In this document: piece after piece, positions 15,685-25,452 of the stretch
Numbering within the stretch: the stretch's first letter is position 1
Layout of the letters: each line of letters starts with the position of its first letter
Origin: Kineococcus rubinsiae
Lineage (GTDB): Bacteria; Actinomycetota; Actinomycetes; Actinomycetales; Kineococcaceae
Direction: 5' to 3'
DNA length: 64,000 bases
NCBI RefSeq assembly: GCF_011839805.1
Contig: NZ_VWPY01000006.1
Coordinates: forward strand, 87,233 to 151,232
Made by a program: the position numbers and the translations under genes
Notes under the pieces: generated by a model
Seen by the model: the letters and a program-made list of their open reading frames with translations, nothing else
What the model was told of the DNA's origin: nothing
Databases searched by the model: none

Positions 15685-16416
15685 GTGCCAGTCGCTCCCT
15701 GGTGGGAGGAGTTCGGCTCCGCCGCGTCCGACGACGCCGACGGTGCCGCTCCTGCGCCCGCCGGTCCTCCGCCCGCCGCAGCACCCGCCGCCGACCCGCT
15801 CGAGGTCCGCCGCACCCCGCGCCGCCGCCCGCGGGACCTGCTGGCGCTGCAGGTGAGCGCCGCCGTCCTCGCGGTCGCGCTGCTCGGCCTGCTGGGCGCC
15901 CTCGCCGTGCGCGGCGGACCCGCCGCGAGCGCCGGGGCGGTGGGCACCCCCGCCTCCTCCGTGCCCAGCTCCGCCCCCGCCTCGCCCACGGCCCCGCCCG
16001 CCACCGACGACACGGCCGCCCTGCAGGAGCTCGAGGCGCTGCGGGCGCGCGGGCTCGCGGAGCACCCGCCGGCCGGTCAGTGGGCGGCGCAGCTGGCAGC
16101 CAAGAGCATCGGCACGACCGACCCGGCGCAGGTCGCGACCAACGGCAGCCACACGTTCTACGCGGGCGACATCCTCGCCCAGAGCCGCGCGATCGCGGCG
16201 GGCCCGGCGGGGGCGGACGTGTTCGTCCTGCGCAGCGACGACTACGGCAAGGGCTCGATCGACGCCCGCGGCAACCCCTACTGGACGACCCTCGCGGCCG
16301 GCCCGTTCGCCTCGGCGGCCGACGTGCGCACGTGGTGCGACAGCGTGTTCGGCGGCGTGCCTGCCGCGACGCGCGGCAACGTGTGCCTGCCCCGCCAGCT
16401 CCTGCCGGTCGGCTGA
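15685..16416 (+). CDS. Single-pass membrane protein of unknown function
   Basis: This 243-residue protein has a Pro/Ala-rich cytoplasmic N-terminus (about 1-50) and a basic stop-transfer stretch RRTPRRRPRD. One membrane helix follows (about 52-77), then a Ser/Ala/Pro-rich linker (about 80-115). The extracellular domain (about 120-243) has two Cys residues (CDSVF and NVCLP) that could form a disulfide. The pattern VFVLRSDDYGKGS...PYWTTLAAGPFASAADVRTWC is reminiscent of SPOR-type domains and of the extracellular ends of some actinobacterial proteins, but I cannot assign a family. GTG start. Confidence 0.65.
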   Translation: MPVAPWWEEFGSAASDDADGAAPAPAGPPPAAAPAADPLEVRRTPRRRPRDLLALQVSAAVLAVALLGLLGALAVRGGPAASAGAVGTPASSVPSSAPASPTAPPATDDTAALQELEALRARGLAEHPPAGQWAAQLAAKSIGTTDPAQVATNGSHTFYAGDILAQSRAIAAGPAGADVFVLRSDDYGKGSIDARGNPYWTTLAAGPFASAADVRTWCDSVFGGVPAATRGNVCLPRQLLPVG

Positions 16417-16491
16417 GCAACCGCTGACTACGCTGCGTCCCACGCGGGAGCGGGGAACCGGCGCGGGGGCGCCGGTGTGCGAGGGGGAGAC

Positions 16492-18429
16492 GTGAGCGAG
16501 CGGGTCGAGCAGTCAGCCGAGCAGGAGCGCGGGCGGGGCCCGTCGCGTCCCGGGGGTCACTACCGGGCGCGGGCCCGCCGCCGGACGCGGGCCTGGCTGA
16601 TCGCGGCCGGGGTGGTCGTCGTCGGCGGTTACGCCACGGCCGCGCTGGCCCTCGGCGGCACGGCGCCCCGCGGCACGACGATCCTCGGCACCGACGTCGG
16701 GGGAGCCGACCGCGCCGGGGTGCGCGACGCCCTCGCCGCCCCGGTCTCCGCGCTCACCGCGGCCCCCGTGGCGCTGCGCGTCAGCGGGGCCGGTACTGAC
16801 GTCGACGCCTCGCTCGCCCCGGCGAGCGCGGGCCTCGCCGTGGACGTGCCCGCGACGGCCGAGCAGGTCACCGCCGCGGCCTGGGACCCCCGCGTGCTCT
16901 GGGACCACGTCGCCGGGGGCGGTGAGCAGCGCCCCGTGGTCGACGTGGACCGCTCCGCGCTCTCGGCCGCGCTCGCCCCCGTGGCCGCGAGCGTGCGGAC
17001 CCCGGCCGTCGAGGGCGCCGCGACCTTCCGCGTCGACGGCACGGCCGTGGCGCCCGTCGTCCAGCAGCCCGCGAAGGGCCGCGACCTCGACGTCGCCGCC
17101 GCCACCGACGCGGTGGCCCGGCAGTGGCCCGTCGCGGGTGATGGCCCCCTGACCGTCGCGGCGCAGGGGACCTCGCCCAGCGCGGACGCCGACGAGGTCG
17201 CGGCCGCGGTCGACGCCGTCGCCGTGCCCGCGGTCACCGGCGACCTCGTCGTCGCCGGGGGCGGCCGCGAGGTCGCCCTGCCGCCCGCCACGTTCGCGCC
17301 CGCCCTCGCCGTCCGGCCCGTGGACGGGCGGATGCGGCTGGTGACCGACGGGGCCGCGCTCGCGGCGGTCGTCGTCGCGGCCGAGCCCGGCTTCCAGGTC
17401 GCCGCGCAGGACGCCGTGATCCGCATCCAGGCCGGGGCGCCCGTGGTGGTGCCCGCGGTCGACGGCACCGAGGTCGACCCGGCGGCGCTCGCGAGCGCCG
17501 TGACCGCGGCCCTCGCCCCCGCCGCCTCGACCGCGACCCCCAGCGCGTCGAGCAGTCCCAGCGCGTCGAGCAGCCCCGGCCCGTCGGGCAGTCCGGGCGC
17601 GGCCGGTGTGACGCGCCGGGCCGAGATCGCGCTGACCGCGAAGCCCGCCGCGGTGACGACACAGGCGCTGCAGGACCTGGGGATCGTCGAGCGGATCTCC
17701 ACGTTCTCCACGACCCTGACGCCCGACGCCGACCGCACCGACAACATCCGGATCGCCGCGGCCTCGCTGGACGGGACCGTCGTGGCACCCGGCGCGGAGT
17801 TCTCCCTCAACGACACCGTGGGCGAGCGGACCCCCGCGCGCGGCTTCCACAAGGCGCCCGTCATCAGCGGCGGCAAGCTCGTCGACGACTACGGCGGCGG
17901 CGTCTCGCAGCTGTCCACGACGCTGTTCAACAACGTGTTCTTCGCGGGGCTGGACGAGCTCGAGCACAAGCCGCACTCGTTCTACATCTCCCGCTACCCC
18001 GAGGGCCGCGAGGCCACGATCGACTGGCGCAGCATCGACAACCGGTTCCGCAACGACTCCGGGCACGGCGTCTACATCGAGGCCGGGATCGTCGGGAACC
18101 AGGTGACCGTGTCCTTCTACGGCACGCGGTTCCGGGAGGTGCGGGCCGAGAAGGGCCCGCGCACGAACGTCACGTCCCCGAAGACGGTCTACGACACCAG
18201 CGCGTCGTGCTCGACGCAGGCCCCGCACGCGGGGTTCAAGGTGCGTGTCACGCGGATCATGACGCCCGTCGGGGGCGGCGCCGAGCAGCGCGAGAACTTC
18301 GACACGACCTACAACGCGGTGAACCGGATCGTCTGCGGCCCCGACCCGGCCGCGCGCCCGGCGCCCACCCCCACGCCGACCCCGACCGCGCCGGCACCCG
18401 TGGCGCCGGTCCCGCCCGCCACCGGCTGA
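16492..18429 (+). CDS. VanW-family protein with peptidoglycan-binding-like domains
   Basis: This 645-residue membrane-anchored protein has an N-terminal membrane helix (about 35-60). Two repeats of the PG_binding_4-like domain seen in YoaR/VanW proteins follow (about 70-350). A Ser/Pro-rich linker (about 345-370) leads to the VanW domain (about 400-590, with EFSLNDTVGERTPARGFHKAPVI and YGGGVSQLSTTLFNNVFFAGL). The C-terminus is a Pro/Thr tail. VanW proteins accompany glycopeptide resistance or cell-wall genes but have no settled activity. GTG at 16492 is chosen because GAGGGGGA precedes it; an in-frame GTG at 16477 lacks such a site. Confidence 0.85.
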   Translation: MSERVEQSAEQERGRGPSRPGGHYRARARRRTRAWLIAAGVVVVGGYATAALALGGTAPRGTTILGTDVGGADRAGVRDALAAPVSALTAAPVALRVSGAGTDVDASLAPASAGLAVDVPATAEQVTAAAWDPRVLWDHVAGGGEQRPVVDVDRSALSAALAPVAASVRTPAVEGAATFRVDGTAVAPVVQQPAKGRDLDVAAATDAVARQWPVAGDGPLTVAAQGTSPSADADEVAAAVDAVAVPAVTGDLVVAGGGREVALPPATFAPALAVRPVDGRMRLVTDGAALAAVVVAAEPGFQVAAQDAVIRIQAGAPVVVPAVDGTEVDPAALASAVTAALAPAASTATPSASSSPSASSSPGPSGSPGAAGVTRRAEIALTAKPAAVTTQALQDLGIVERISTFSTTLTPDADRTDNIRIAAASLDGTVVAPGAEFSLNDTVGERTPARGFHKAPVISGGKLVDDYGGGVSQLSTTLFNNVFFAGLDELEHKPHSFYISRYPEGREATIDWRSIDNRFRNDSGHGVYIEAGIVGNQVTVSFYGTRFREVRAEKGPRTNVTSPKTVYDTSASCSTQAPHAGFKVRVTRIMTPVGGGAEQRENFDTTYNAVNRIVCGPDPAARPAPTPTPTPTAPAPVAPVPPATG

Positions 18430-18454
18430 GCCGACCCCCGCCGCCCGCGGCCGC

Positions 18455-18483
18455 GTTCAGGACGGGCCCGCGGCCTCCGATGA
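18455..18483 (+). promoter_or_regulatory. FliA/WhiG (sigma-28)-like promoter
   Basis: GTTCAGG at 18455-18461, a 14-bp spacer and TCCGATGA at 18476-18483 resemble the boxes at 61-89 and 12928-12956. The -10 box ends 41 bp before the GTG of the second diguanylate cyclase gene. Confidence 0.45.
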
Positions 18484-18524
18484 CAGGACGGGGGCGTCCG
18501 CCTCCCGGGCGGGAGGGGACCGGC

Positions 18525-19634
18525 GTGACGACGCGACGCGCACCCCTGCACGACCTGCACCCGGTGGCCGACGGCCTGCTCTACGCCGCCGTCGGTGCCG
18601 TCGCCGGCGGCGTGCCCGCGATCTTCCTCGACGCGCTGCGGCCCGGGCCGGCCACGCCGTGGGTCTGCGCCCTCGTGTGCGCGGGCCTGGCCTTCGTGCG
18701 CTCCACGCCCGTGCAGCTGCGCCTCGGCGGCGGGCGCCTGGACAACCGGGCGCCGCTGCGGATGCTGGTCGGCGGGGCGGGCTTCACGGCGTGGCTGTGC
18801 ACCCTGGGCCTGCCCTGGCTCGCGTGCGCGGCGCTCGCCGTCACGACCGTCGTCCACGTCGGGTGGTCCGGGCACCGCGCCGGGCGCTTCGGGCTGCTGC
18901 AGGGCGTCGTGACCGTCGTCCTGCTGCAGGTGGCCGTGCACCGCGGCTGGGTCCCCTCGATCGTGGACCCGCTCACGGGCGACGTGATCGCCGCCGTCGA
19001 GCTCGTGTTCTTCGCGGTCCTCGTCGTCAACGTCGGCCTCGTGACCCGCGACCGCGAGCGGGTCGAGCAGGCGCTGGAGGACGAGCGCGGCCGGCACACG
19101 CGCGACCTGCTGCACGCCGCGACCCACGACCGCCTCACGGGGCTGCTGGACCGCGCCGAGGTCGTGCGCCGGCTCGAGGGCGCGCTGGCGCACGCCTCGC
19201 CGTCCGCGCAGATCGCCGTGTTGTTCGCCGACCTCGACGGGTTCAAGGCCGTCAACGACACCCACGGCCACGACGGCGGGGACCGCGCGATCGTGGCCGT
19301 CGCCGCACGCCTGCGCGAGCTCGTCCGCGACGACGAGCACGTGGCCCGCCTGGGCGGCGACGAGTTCCTGATCGTGCTGACCGGGCTGCCCGGCGAGGAG
19401 GCCGCCCGGGCCGCGGTCACCCGCGTCGAGGACGCCGTCACGGCCCGCTACGACGTGGGCGGCGCCTGGGCGCCGCTGGGCGTGAGCATCGGCCTGGCGC
19501 TCGCCGCCGCCCCCGTCCCCGCGGCCGCGCTGGTGGCGGCGGCCGACCTCGCGATGTACGAGGTCAAGGACCGGCGCCGGCCCGCGCGGGCCGAGGCGCG
19601 GGCGGTCGCGGCCGCGCCCGTCCCGCCGTCCTGA
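18525..19634 (+). CDS. Membrane diguanylate cyclase (GGDEF)
   Basis: This 369-residue protein has an N-terminal membrane region of about six helices (residues 15-180). A short coiled linker (RERVEQALEDERGRHTRDLLHAATHDRLTGLLDRAEV) leads to a GGDEF domain. Substrate residues occur in LFADLDGFKAVNDTHGHDGGD and the catalytic motif GGDEF lies near 277-281. The inhibitory I-site is degenerate (RDDE instead of RxxD), so product feedback may be weak. There is no PAS domain. GTG at 18525 agrees with the promoter 41 bp upstream; frames starting earlier run through the VanW gene. Confidence 0.9.
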   Translation: MTTRRAPLHDLHPVADGLLYAAVGAVAGGVPAIFLDALRPGPATPWVCALVCAGLAFVRSTPVQLRLGGGRLDNRAPLRMLVGGAGFTAWLCTLGLPWLACAALAVTTVVHVGWSGHRAGRFGLLQGVVTVVLLQVAVHRGWVPSIVDPLTGDVIAAVELVFFAVLVVNVGLVTRDRERVEQALEDERGRHTRDLLHAATHDRLTGLLDRAEVVRRLEGALAHASPSAQIAVLFADLDGFKAVNDTHGHDGGDRAIVAVAARLRELVRDDEHVARLGGDEFLIVLTGLPGEEAARAAVTRVEDAVTARYDVGGAWAPLGVSIGLALAAAPVPAAALVAAADLAMYEVKDRRRPARAEARAVAAAPVPPS

Positions 19635-19677
19635 CGGGACCCGTGACGCGGCGGGCCCCGCGAGGCAGGATGGCGGC

Positions 19678-20259
19678 GTGCCCACCCTCCACCTCACGCA
19701 GGACGACGCGGCCGACGAGCTGCTGAGCCGGGACCCCCTGGCGCTGCTGCTCGGGATGCTGCTGGACCAGCAGGTCCCCATGGAGTGGGCGTTCTCCGCG
19801 CCGCGGCTGCTGGCCGAGCGGATGGGCACCCCGACGCTGTCGGCCCACGACATCGCCACCGCCGACCCGGACGTCCTGAAGGCGCACTTCCAGGGCCCGC
19901 CGGCGCTGCACCGCTACCCCGGGTCGATGGCCACGCGCGCGCAGGGCCTCGCCGCGGCGCTGGTGGAGGACTACGACGGGCGCACCGAGGCGCTGTGGGA
20001 CGACGCCCCCGACGGCGTCACGCTGCTGCGGCGCGTCGGGGCCCTGCCGGGCTTCGGGGCGCAGAAGTCGAAGATCTTCGTGGCCCTGCTGGGCAAGCAG
20101 TACGGCGTGCAGCCGCCCGGGTGGCGCGAGGCGGCGGGGGACTACGGCGCCGAGGGGGCGCGGCGCTCGATCGCCGACATCGTCGACGCGGCGTCGCTGC
20201 AGGAGGTCCGCGCCACCAAGCAGGAGCTCAAGCGGGCCGCGAAGGAGAAGGCCGGCTGA
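19678..20259 (+). CDS. HhH-GPD-type base-excision DNA repair protein
   Basis: This 193-residue protein matches the actinobacterial HhH-GPD family of base-excision repair proteins. Its N-terminal block reads LLLGMLLDQQVPMEWAF. The helix-hairpin-helix segment LPGFGAQKSKIFVALLGKQYG contains the Lys expected in bifunctional glycosylases. It lacks a [4Fe-4S] cluster motif, unlike Nth. It ends in a Lys-rich helix (TKQELKRAAKEKAG). GTG at 19678. The damaged base it removes is not predictable from the sequence. Confidence 0.85.
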   Translation: MPTLHLTQDDAADELLSRDPLALLLGMLLDQQVPMEWAFSAPRLLAERMGTPTLSAHDIATADPDVLKAHFQGPPALHRYPGSMATRAQGLAAALVEDYDGRTEALWDDAPDGVTLLRRVGALPGFGAQKSKIFVALLGKQYGVQPPGWREAAGDYGAEGARRSIADIVDAASLQEVRATKQELKRAAKEKAG

Positions 20260-20276
20260 GCCTCGTCGGCTGGGCC

Positions 20277-20690
20277 TCAGGCCTCGTCGGCGGGGGCGTC
20301 GTCGCCGTCGTCCGGCACGGGCCACAGGTCGAGGTCGACCCGGACGCCCGGCAGGGCGGCGCGCAGCCGGTCGTGCAGGCGGTGACCGTCGTCGGCGTAC
20401 GTCGCCTCCGAGCGCGGGGAGTCCCACGCGCACAGGTCCAGCGGGTGGTGCTCGTCGAAGTAGTGCTGCCACGCGAGGAGCTCGCGGCAGAGCGCCTCCT
20501 CGACCCCGAGCTGCTGGAGGTCGGTCAGGACGTAGCCGCCCAGCTCCGCGGGCGCCCACACCGGCGTCGGCGCCAGGTAGTCGCTCATGAGGCGCAGCCG
20601 GTCGTACTGCGGCGTGCGCTGCAGGAGGTTCCGGAACACGGGGCCGTCGGGCACCGCAGGAGGATAGGCCGACGCCGCGCGCGCCGCCAC
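20277..20690 (-). CDS. Hypothetical protein
   Basis: This protein of up to 137 residues has a conserved-looking central part (FRNLLQRTPQYDRLRLMSDYLAPTPVWAPAELGGYVLTDLQQLGVEEALCRELLAWQHYFDEHHPLD) and a Leu/Asp-rich C-terminal part ending acidic. It has no signal peptide or membrane segment and I do not recognise a family. The frame opens with GTG at 20690; an internal GTG, giving an N-terminus of MPDGPVFRN, is an alternative start. It runs convergently against the HhH-GPD gene, 17 bp away. Confidence 0.65.
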   Translation of the reverse strand: MAARAASAYPPAVPDGPVFRNLLQRTPQYDRLRLMSDYLAPTPVWAPAELGGYVLTDLQQLGVEEALCRELLAWQHYFDEHHPLDLCAWDSPRSEATYADDGHRLHDRLRAALPGVRVDLDLWPVPDDGDDAPADEA

Positions 20691-20766
20691 CGGCCGCCGG
20701 GACCTCGCGCGGGCCGGTCGGGCTGATCGCCTGCGCCCGCGGCCCCGCCGTCCCTAGGGTCGGGCC

Positions 20767-22392
20767 ATGGACGCTGCAGGAGCGGTGGACCCGCTCCTGG
20801 TGGCGGTCTGGCAGGAGGTCGCCGACGGCATCGTCGTGCTCGACCACCGCGACTGGCGCATCGTCCTCGTCAACCCCGCCGGGGCCGCCCTCTTCGGGCG
20901 GGACGCGGCTGCGGTCGTCGGCCGCCCGCTGGGGGAGCTGTTCCCCGCCGCCGTCGGCTCGCCGTTCCACGAGGGCCTGCGCCGGGCCCGCCACGCCGCC
21001 GGCCTCGTGACGTGGACGGGACCCTTCCCCGGCACCGCGATGACGGTCGAGGTCCGTGCCCGCAGCTTCGACGGGCGGGTCCTGTGCGCGTTCCGCGACG
21101 TCACGGCCGCCGCCGCCCTCGAGGCGGAGCGCGACGGGCTCCTGGGGTCGCTGCAGGAGAGCCTGCAGCACGCGCAGGACCTGCTCGCGCTGTCCGAGGC
21201 CCTCTCCGCCACGAGCACGGTCGACGACATCGCCGAGGCCGTCATGCGGGTCGCGGGCACGTCCTTCGGGGCCGACCACGCGGCCCTGACGGTCGTCGAC
21301 CACGACCGCCGCGTCCTGCGCACCCCCTACCTGGAGCGCGTCGGCACCGAGGCCGTGCGCGAGTGGGGCGACATGCCGCTGGACGGCCCGGGCCCCGGCA
21401 CGGAGGTCGCCCGCACGGGCGTTCCGCTGTTCCTGGGCCAGGCGGAGCTGCAGCGGCGATACCCCGAGCTCGCCCCGCGCTGGGAGCGGGTGCTCGCCAC
21501 GGCCGTCCTGCCGCTGGGCCCGCCCGGCCGGGTCGAGGGCCTGCTGGTCCTCGTCTGGTACGTCGAGCACGCGAGCGCCGACGCCGAGCAGGTGCTGCTG
21601 CGCGCCTTCGCCTCCTACGCGGGGCAGGCGCTGGAGCGGGCGTCGCTGCTCGCCGAGCGCACCGCCACCGCGCGCACCCTGCAGCAGTCGCTGCTCACCA
21701 GCGAGCTCCCGCAGGCGGCGCACCTGGAGCTGCGGGCCCGGTACGAGGCCGCGGGCGGGCTCGAGCAGGTCGGCGGCGACTGGTTCGACGGGGTCGTGCT
21801 GCCCGGCGGGGAGACGATGCTCGTCATCGGCGACGTCACGGGCCACGACATCGCCGCGGCCGCCGCCATGGGCCAGCTGCGGATCGCGCTGCGCTCGCTG
21901 GCCGTCGACCGCGACGACGCGCCCGCCCAGCTGCTGGTGCGGCTGGAGTCCGTCCTGAGCTCCCTGGGCGGCGAGCCGCTGATGGCGAGCTGCGTCGTGG
22001 GGCGCGTGGAGCGGGACGGCGAGCAGGGCCGGCGCTTCCGCTGGACCAACGCCGGCCACCCGCCGCCCCTGCTGGTGCTGCCCGGCGGCGAGGTGCGGTG
22101 CCTGGACAGCAGCCCGGAGCTGCTGCTGGGCGTGCGCGCCGGCACCCCGCGCACCGACCACGTCGTGGACCTGCCGCCGGGAGCCGTCGTCCTGTTCTAC
22201 ACCGACGGCCTCGTCGAGCGCCGCGGCTCCGACCTCGACACCGGCATCGAGCGGCTGCGCGCCGCCGCGGGGGTCCTGGCCGCGGGTGACCTGGGCGAGG
22301 GCCTCGAGGACGTGCTGACCACGACGCTCGGCGGCACCGCGGGCGGGGACGACGTCGCGGTCCTCGCGGCCCGCCTCCTGCCGCAGCGCTGA
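20767..22392 (+). CDS. PAS-GAF-PP2C (SpoIIE/RsbU-type) phosphatase
   Basis: This 541-residue signalling protein has a PAS domain (about 10-118), a GAF domain (about 140-290) and a C-terminal SpoIIE-type serine phosphatase domain (about 320-540). Metal ligands are visible in [51 protein letters not shown] and [11 protein letters not shown]. Proteins of this kind dephosphorylate anti-sigma-factor antagonists in partner-switching pathways. No anti-sigma kinase or antagonist gene is adjacent, so the target lies elsewhere. ATG start; soluble. Confidence 0.92.
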   Translation: MDAAGAVDPLLVAVWQEVADGIVVLDHRDWRIVLVNPAGAALFGRDAAAVVGRPLGELFPAAVGSPFHEGLRRARHAAGLVTWTGPFPGTAMTVEVRARSFDGRVLCAFRDVTAAAALEAERDGLLGSLQESLQHAQDLLALSEALSATSTVDDIAEAVMRVAGTSFGADHAALTVVDHDRRVLRTPYLERVGTEAVREWGDMPLDGPGPGTEVARTGVPLFLGQAELQRRYPELAPRWERVLATAVLPLGPPGRVEGLLVLVWYVEHASADAEQVLLRAFASYAGQALERASLLAERTATARTLQQSLLTSELPQAAHLELRARYEAAGGLEQVGGDWFDGVVLPGGETMLVIGDVTGHDIAAAAAMGQLRIALRSLAVDRDDAPAQLLVRLESVLSSLGGEPLMASCVVGRVERDGEQGRRFRWTNAGHPPPLLVLPGGEVRCLDSSPELLLGVRAGTPRTDHVVDLPPGAVVLFYTDGLVERRGSDLDTGIERLRAAAGVLAAGDLGEGLEDVLTTTLGGTAGGDDVAVLAARLLPQR

Positions 22393-22421
22393 GCCGGCGG
22401 CCTCACCTACGATCGTCCGTC

Positions 22422-23030
22422 GTGGACCCCGAACACGTGGACGAGCAGGCAGCCGTCGAGGAGACGCAGGCCGAGGAGACACCGGCCGAGCAGGGTCCCG
22501 TCGTCTTCGAGGGCGTCGAGGGCCGCGCGCACCCCATCACGACCTACTTCACGCCGGTGCTGCACCGCCGCTGCGCGCCCGTCACCGAGTTCGGCCCCGA
22601 GCTGGTCCAGCTGGTCGCGGACATGTTCGCGAGCATGGCCGCCGCCGACGGCGTGGGCCTGGCCGCCAACCAGATCGGCGTCGACGCCCGCGTCTTCGTC
22701 GTGGACTGCCCCGACGAGGACGAGGAGCAGGTCGTCGCGCACGTCGTGAACCCCGTGCTCGTCCTGCCCACGGGCCGCAAGCGCCGCCTGGACCTCGACG
22801 GGGAGGGCTGCCTGTCGGTGCCGGGGGAGTACGCCGACCTCGCGCGGCCCGACCACGCCGAGGTGCGCGGCGTCGACGTGCACGGGCAGCCCGTGACGAT
22901 CGTCGGCACCGGCCTCCTGGCGCGCTGCCTGCAGCACGAGTGCGACCACCTGGAGGGCGTCGTCTACGTGGACCGGCTGCCCCTGGAGCAGCGCACCGAG
23001 ATCCTCGCCGCGGCGGGCCTGAGCGCGTGA
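22422..23030 (+). CDS. def: Peptide deformylase
   Basis: This enzyme removes the formyl group from the N-terminal Met of nascent proteins. All three active-site motifs are present: GVGLAANQ (77-84), EGCLSVPG with metal ligand Cys130, and QHECDHLEG with His172, Glu173 and His176. An acidic, Glu-rich N-terminal extension of about 30 residues precedes the usual domain, making it 202 residues long. It starts with GTG and its stop overlaps the tsaD start by 4 bp (GTGA), so the two are coupled. Confidence 0.95.
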   Translation: MDPEHVDEQAAVEETQAEETPAEQGPVVFEGVEGRAHPITTYFTPVLHRRCAPVTEFGPELVQLVADMFASMAAADGVGLAANQIGVDARVFVVDCPDEDEEQVVAHVVNPVLVLPTGRKRRLDLDGEGCLSVPGEYADLARPDHAEVRGVDVHGQPVTIVGTGLLARCLQHECDHLEGVVYVDRLPLEQRTEILAAAGLSA

Positions 23031-24094
23031 GCGCGCCCACCCTCGGCCACCCGGTGGTGCTGGGGATCGAGACGTCCTGCGACGAGACCGGGGTGGGCCT
23101 GGTCAGCGACGGCGTCCTGCTCGGCGACGCGCTCGCGTCGAGCATGGACGAGCACGCGCGCTACGGCGGCGTCGTGCCCGAGGTCGCGGCGCGCGCCCAC
23201 CTGGAGTCGATGCTGCCCGTCCTGGAGCAGGCCCTGCAGGCCGCCTCCCTCGACCTGGCCGCCGTCGACGCGGTCGCGGTGACCGCCGGCCCCGGGCTCT
23301 CGACCGCCGTGCAGGTCGGGCTCGCGAGCGCCAAGGCGCTCGCCTTCGCCCTCGGCAAGCCGCTGTACGGCGTGCACCACCTCGCGGGCCACGCGGCCGT
23401 GGACGCCCTCGTGCACGGGCCGCTGCCGCGCCGCTGCGTGGCGCTGGTCGTCTCGGGCGGGCACACGTCGCTGCTGCTGCTGGGCGACCTGGCGCGCGAC
23501 CCCGTCGTGCACCTGGGCGACACGATCGACGACGCGGCGGGGGAGGCCTTCGACAAGGTCGCCCGCGTGCTCGGCCTGCCCTACCCGGGGGGCCCGGCGA
23601 TCGATGCCGCCGCGCGGGCCGGGGACCCGGCCGCCGTCCGGTTCCCGCGGGCCCTGACCCGGCCGGGCGACGCGCCGTACGGGTTCTCGTTCTCCGGCGT
23701 GAAGACGGCCGTGGCCCGCTGGGTCGAGGCGCGCGCCGACGCGGGGGGCGAGGTTCCCGTGGCCGACGTCGCGGCGTCGTTCCAGGAGGCCGTCGCCGAC
23801 GTCCTGACGCGCAAGGCGCTGGCCGCGTGCCGCGAGCACGACGTGGACGCGCTGCTCGTCGTGGGCGGGGTCGCGGCCAACTCCCGCGTGCGGGCGCTGG
23901 CCGAGGAGCGCTGCGCCGCAGCGGGGATCGAGCTGCGCGTGCCGCCGCCGCGGCTGTGCACCGACAACGGCGCGATGATCGCCGCGGTCGGGGACCTGCT
24001 CGTGCGCGGCGGGGCGCCCGCCTCGGGCCTCGCGCTGGCCGCCGACCCGTCCGCCCGGCTGACCGGCGCGCTGCTCAGCGGCCCCTGGAGCTGA
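23027..24094 (+). CDS. tsaD: tRNA N6-threonylcarbamoyladenosine synthase subunit TsaD
   Basis: TsaD transfers the threonylcarbamoyl group to A37 of ANN-decoding tRNAs. The N-terminal signature is [15 protein letters not shown]. The metal-binding HHLAGH (His118, His122) and the [10 protein letters not shown] loop follow. ATP-site residues include [22 protein letters not shown], and the late [10 protein letters not shown] and [10 protein letters not shown] blocks are present. The 355-residue length is normal. GTG at 23027 overlaps the def stop. TsaB and TsaE are not in this neighbourhood. Confidence 0.96.
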   Translation: MSAPTLGHPVVLGIETSCDETGVGLVSDGVLLGDALASSMDEHARYGGVVPEVAARAHLESMLPVLEQALQAASLDLAAVDAVAVTAGPGLSTAVQVGLASAKALAFALGKPLYGVHHLAGHAAVDALVHGPLPRRCVALVVSGGHTSLLLLGDLARDPVVHLGDTIDDAAGEAFDKVARVLGLPYPGGPAIDAAARAGDPAAVRFPRALTRPGDAPYGFSFSGVKTAVARWVEARADAGGEVPVADVAASFQEAVADVLTRKALAACREHDVDALLVVGGVAANSRVRALAEERCAAAGIELRVPPPRLCTDNGAMIAAVGDLLVRGGAPASGLALAADPSARLTGALLSGPWS

Positions 24095-24189
24095 CGGGCA
24101 CCCGGGGGCCACCCTGGGCGTTGACTCCGGAGACCGATCCGTCCCACCCGGCTGCCGGGGGGAGCACCACCGAGGGAAGGCGACCGCAC

Positions 24190-24915
24190 GTGCCCATCGA
24201 CTACTCCAAGCGCCCGGGGTCCAGCCCGGAGCCGACCCCCGAGCCCACGCCCCGCGCGGCCCCCTCGCCGGGCGGTGTCTCGCTGAGCAAGGTCACGCTG
24301 ACGAAGTCCGCGCCCAAGGTGTCGCTGTCGAAGTCCGGTGCGGCGGGCGGCACGGTGCGCGTGCACCTGGCCTGGAACGCGCGCCCCGCGGGCGCGGCGC
24401 CCGCCGGCGGTGGCGGGTTCTTCTCCAAGCTCAAGGCGGCCGCGGCGCCGCAGGGTGGGATCGACCTCGACCTCGGGGCGCTGTACGAGTTCACCGACGG
24501 GTCCAAGGGCGTCGTGCAGGCCCTCGGCAACGCGTTCCGCGACCGCGCGCAGGGCGACCCGGTCGTCTGGCTCGACGGGGACGACCGCACGGGCGGCGGC
24601 GGCGAGAACCTGTTCGTCGACCTGCGCCAGGCCGCCAAGATCAAGCGCGTCCTGGTGTTCGCGTTCATCTACGAGGGCGTGCCGAACTGGGCCGCGGCCG
24701 ACGCGGTCGTGACGCTGTTCCCCGCGAGCGGCCCCGAGATCGAGGTCCGCCTCGACGAGCACGACGACAAGTCGCCCATGTGCGCCATCGCGCAGTTCAC
24801 CTCCGACGGCCGCGAGGTCGCCGTGCAGCGCGAGGTCCGCTACGTCCAGGGCGGTCAGCAGGCTCTCGACGAGGCGTTCAGCTGGGGCATGAAGTGGCGC
24901 ACGGGGCGCAAGTGA
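24190..24915 (+). CDS. TerD-family stress protein
   Basis: This 241-residue protein contains one TerD domain. A low-complexity Pro/Lys N-terminus (about 1-60, with the repeats SLSKVTLTKS and KVSLSKSG) leads into the domain. Ca2+-binding acidic clusters sit in GGIDLDLGALYEF and DGDDRTGGGGENLFVDL. TerD proteins are linked to tellurite resistance, phage inhibition and envelope stress. Other ter genes are absent here. The GTG start follows a GAGGGAAGG site. It precedes cyanase by 7 bp. Confidence 0.88.
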   Translation: MPIDYSKRPGSSPEPTPEPTPRAAPSPGGVSLSKVTLTKSAPKVSLSKSGAAGGTVRVHLAWNARPAGAAPAGGGGFFSKLKAAAAPQGGIDLDLGALYEFTDGSKGVVQALGNAFRDRAQGDPVVWLDGDDRTGGGGENLFVDLRQAAKIKRVLVFAFIYEGVPNWAAADAVVTLFPASGPEIEVRLDEHDDKSPMCAIAQFTSDGREVAVQREVRYVQGGQQALDEAFSWGMKWRTGRK

Positions 24916-24922
24916 GGCGGGC

Positions 24923-25378
24923 GTGAGCGCCGACGTCGTCAGCAAGGAGACGGCCGGGGAGCTCGTGCGGCGCGCCCGGTTCCGCACGGGCACGAGCTGG
25001 GCGCAGCTCGCGGCGGCCATCGGGCGCGACCCGGTCTGGACCGTCGCCGCGCTGCTCGGCCAGCACGCCGTGCCCGCGGCGGAGGCCGAGGTCGTCGGCG
25101 AGCTGCTGGGCCTGGAGGCCGCCGTCGTCGAGGCGCTGCAGGTGCAGCCGTACCGCGGCAGCGGCCGGCAGGAGATCCCGACCGACCCGACGCTGTACCG
25201 CCTCTACGAGGCGCTCGGCGTGTACGGCCCGGCGCTGAAGGAGCTCATCCACGAGGAGTTCGGCGACGGCATCATGAGCGCGATCAACTTCAAGGTCGAC
25301 GTGCAGCGGCGCGCCGACCCGGGCGGCGACCGCGTCGTCATCACCCTCGACGGGAAGTTCCTCGACTACCAGTGGTGA
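24923..25378 (+). CDS. cynS: Cyanate hydratase (cyanase)
   Basis: Cyanase converts cyanate and bicarbonate to ammonia and CO2. The 151-residue length is typical of the family. An N-terminal helix-turn-helix-like region (about 5-75) is followed by the catalytic C-terminal domain. Catalytic Arg93, Glu96 and Ser119 lie in PTLYRLYEALGVYGPALKELIHEEFGDGIMSAINF, and the C-terminus ends DGKFLDYQW as in the family. GTG start, 7 bp after the TerD gene, so probably co-transcribed. No cynT or cynX is adjacent. Confidence 0.95.
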   Translation: MSADVVSKETAGELVRRARFRTGTSWAQLAAAIGRDPVWTVAALLGQHAVPAAEAEVVGELLGLEAAVVEALQVQPYRGSGRQEIPTDPTLYRLYEALGVYGPALKELIHEEFGDGIMSAINFKVDVQRRADPGGDRVVITLDGKFLDYQW

Positions 25379-25391
25379 CGCCCGCCCCTCG

Positions 25392-25426
25392 GTGATCGTG
25401 CAGGGACGACCTGCACGATCACCGTG
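25392..25426. repeat. Hairpin repeat copy 3, probable terminator
   Basis: Arms 25392-25406 and 25412-25426 form a perfect 15-bp stem around the loop GACGA. The core GTGATCGTGCAGG/CCTGCACGATCAC is a diverged version of copies 1 and 2 with compensating base changes on both arms. It lies 13 bp after the cynS stop and before the EamA gene. Confidence 0.7.
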
Positions 25427-25452
25427 GGGGAGGGGGGCTAGCGTGGTGGCAC

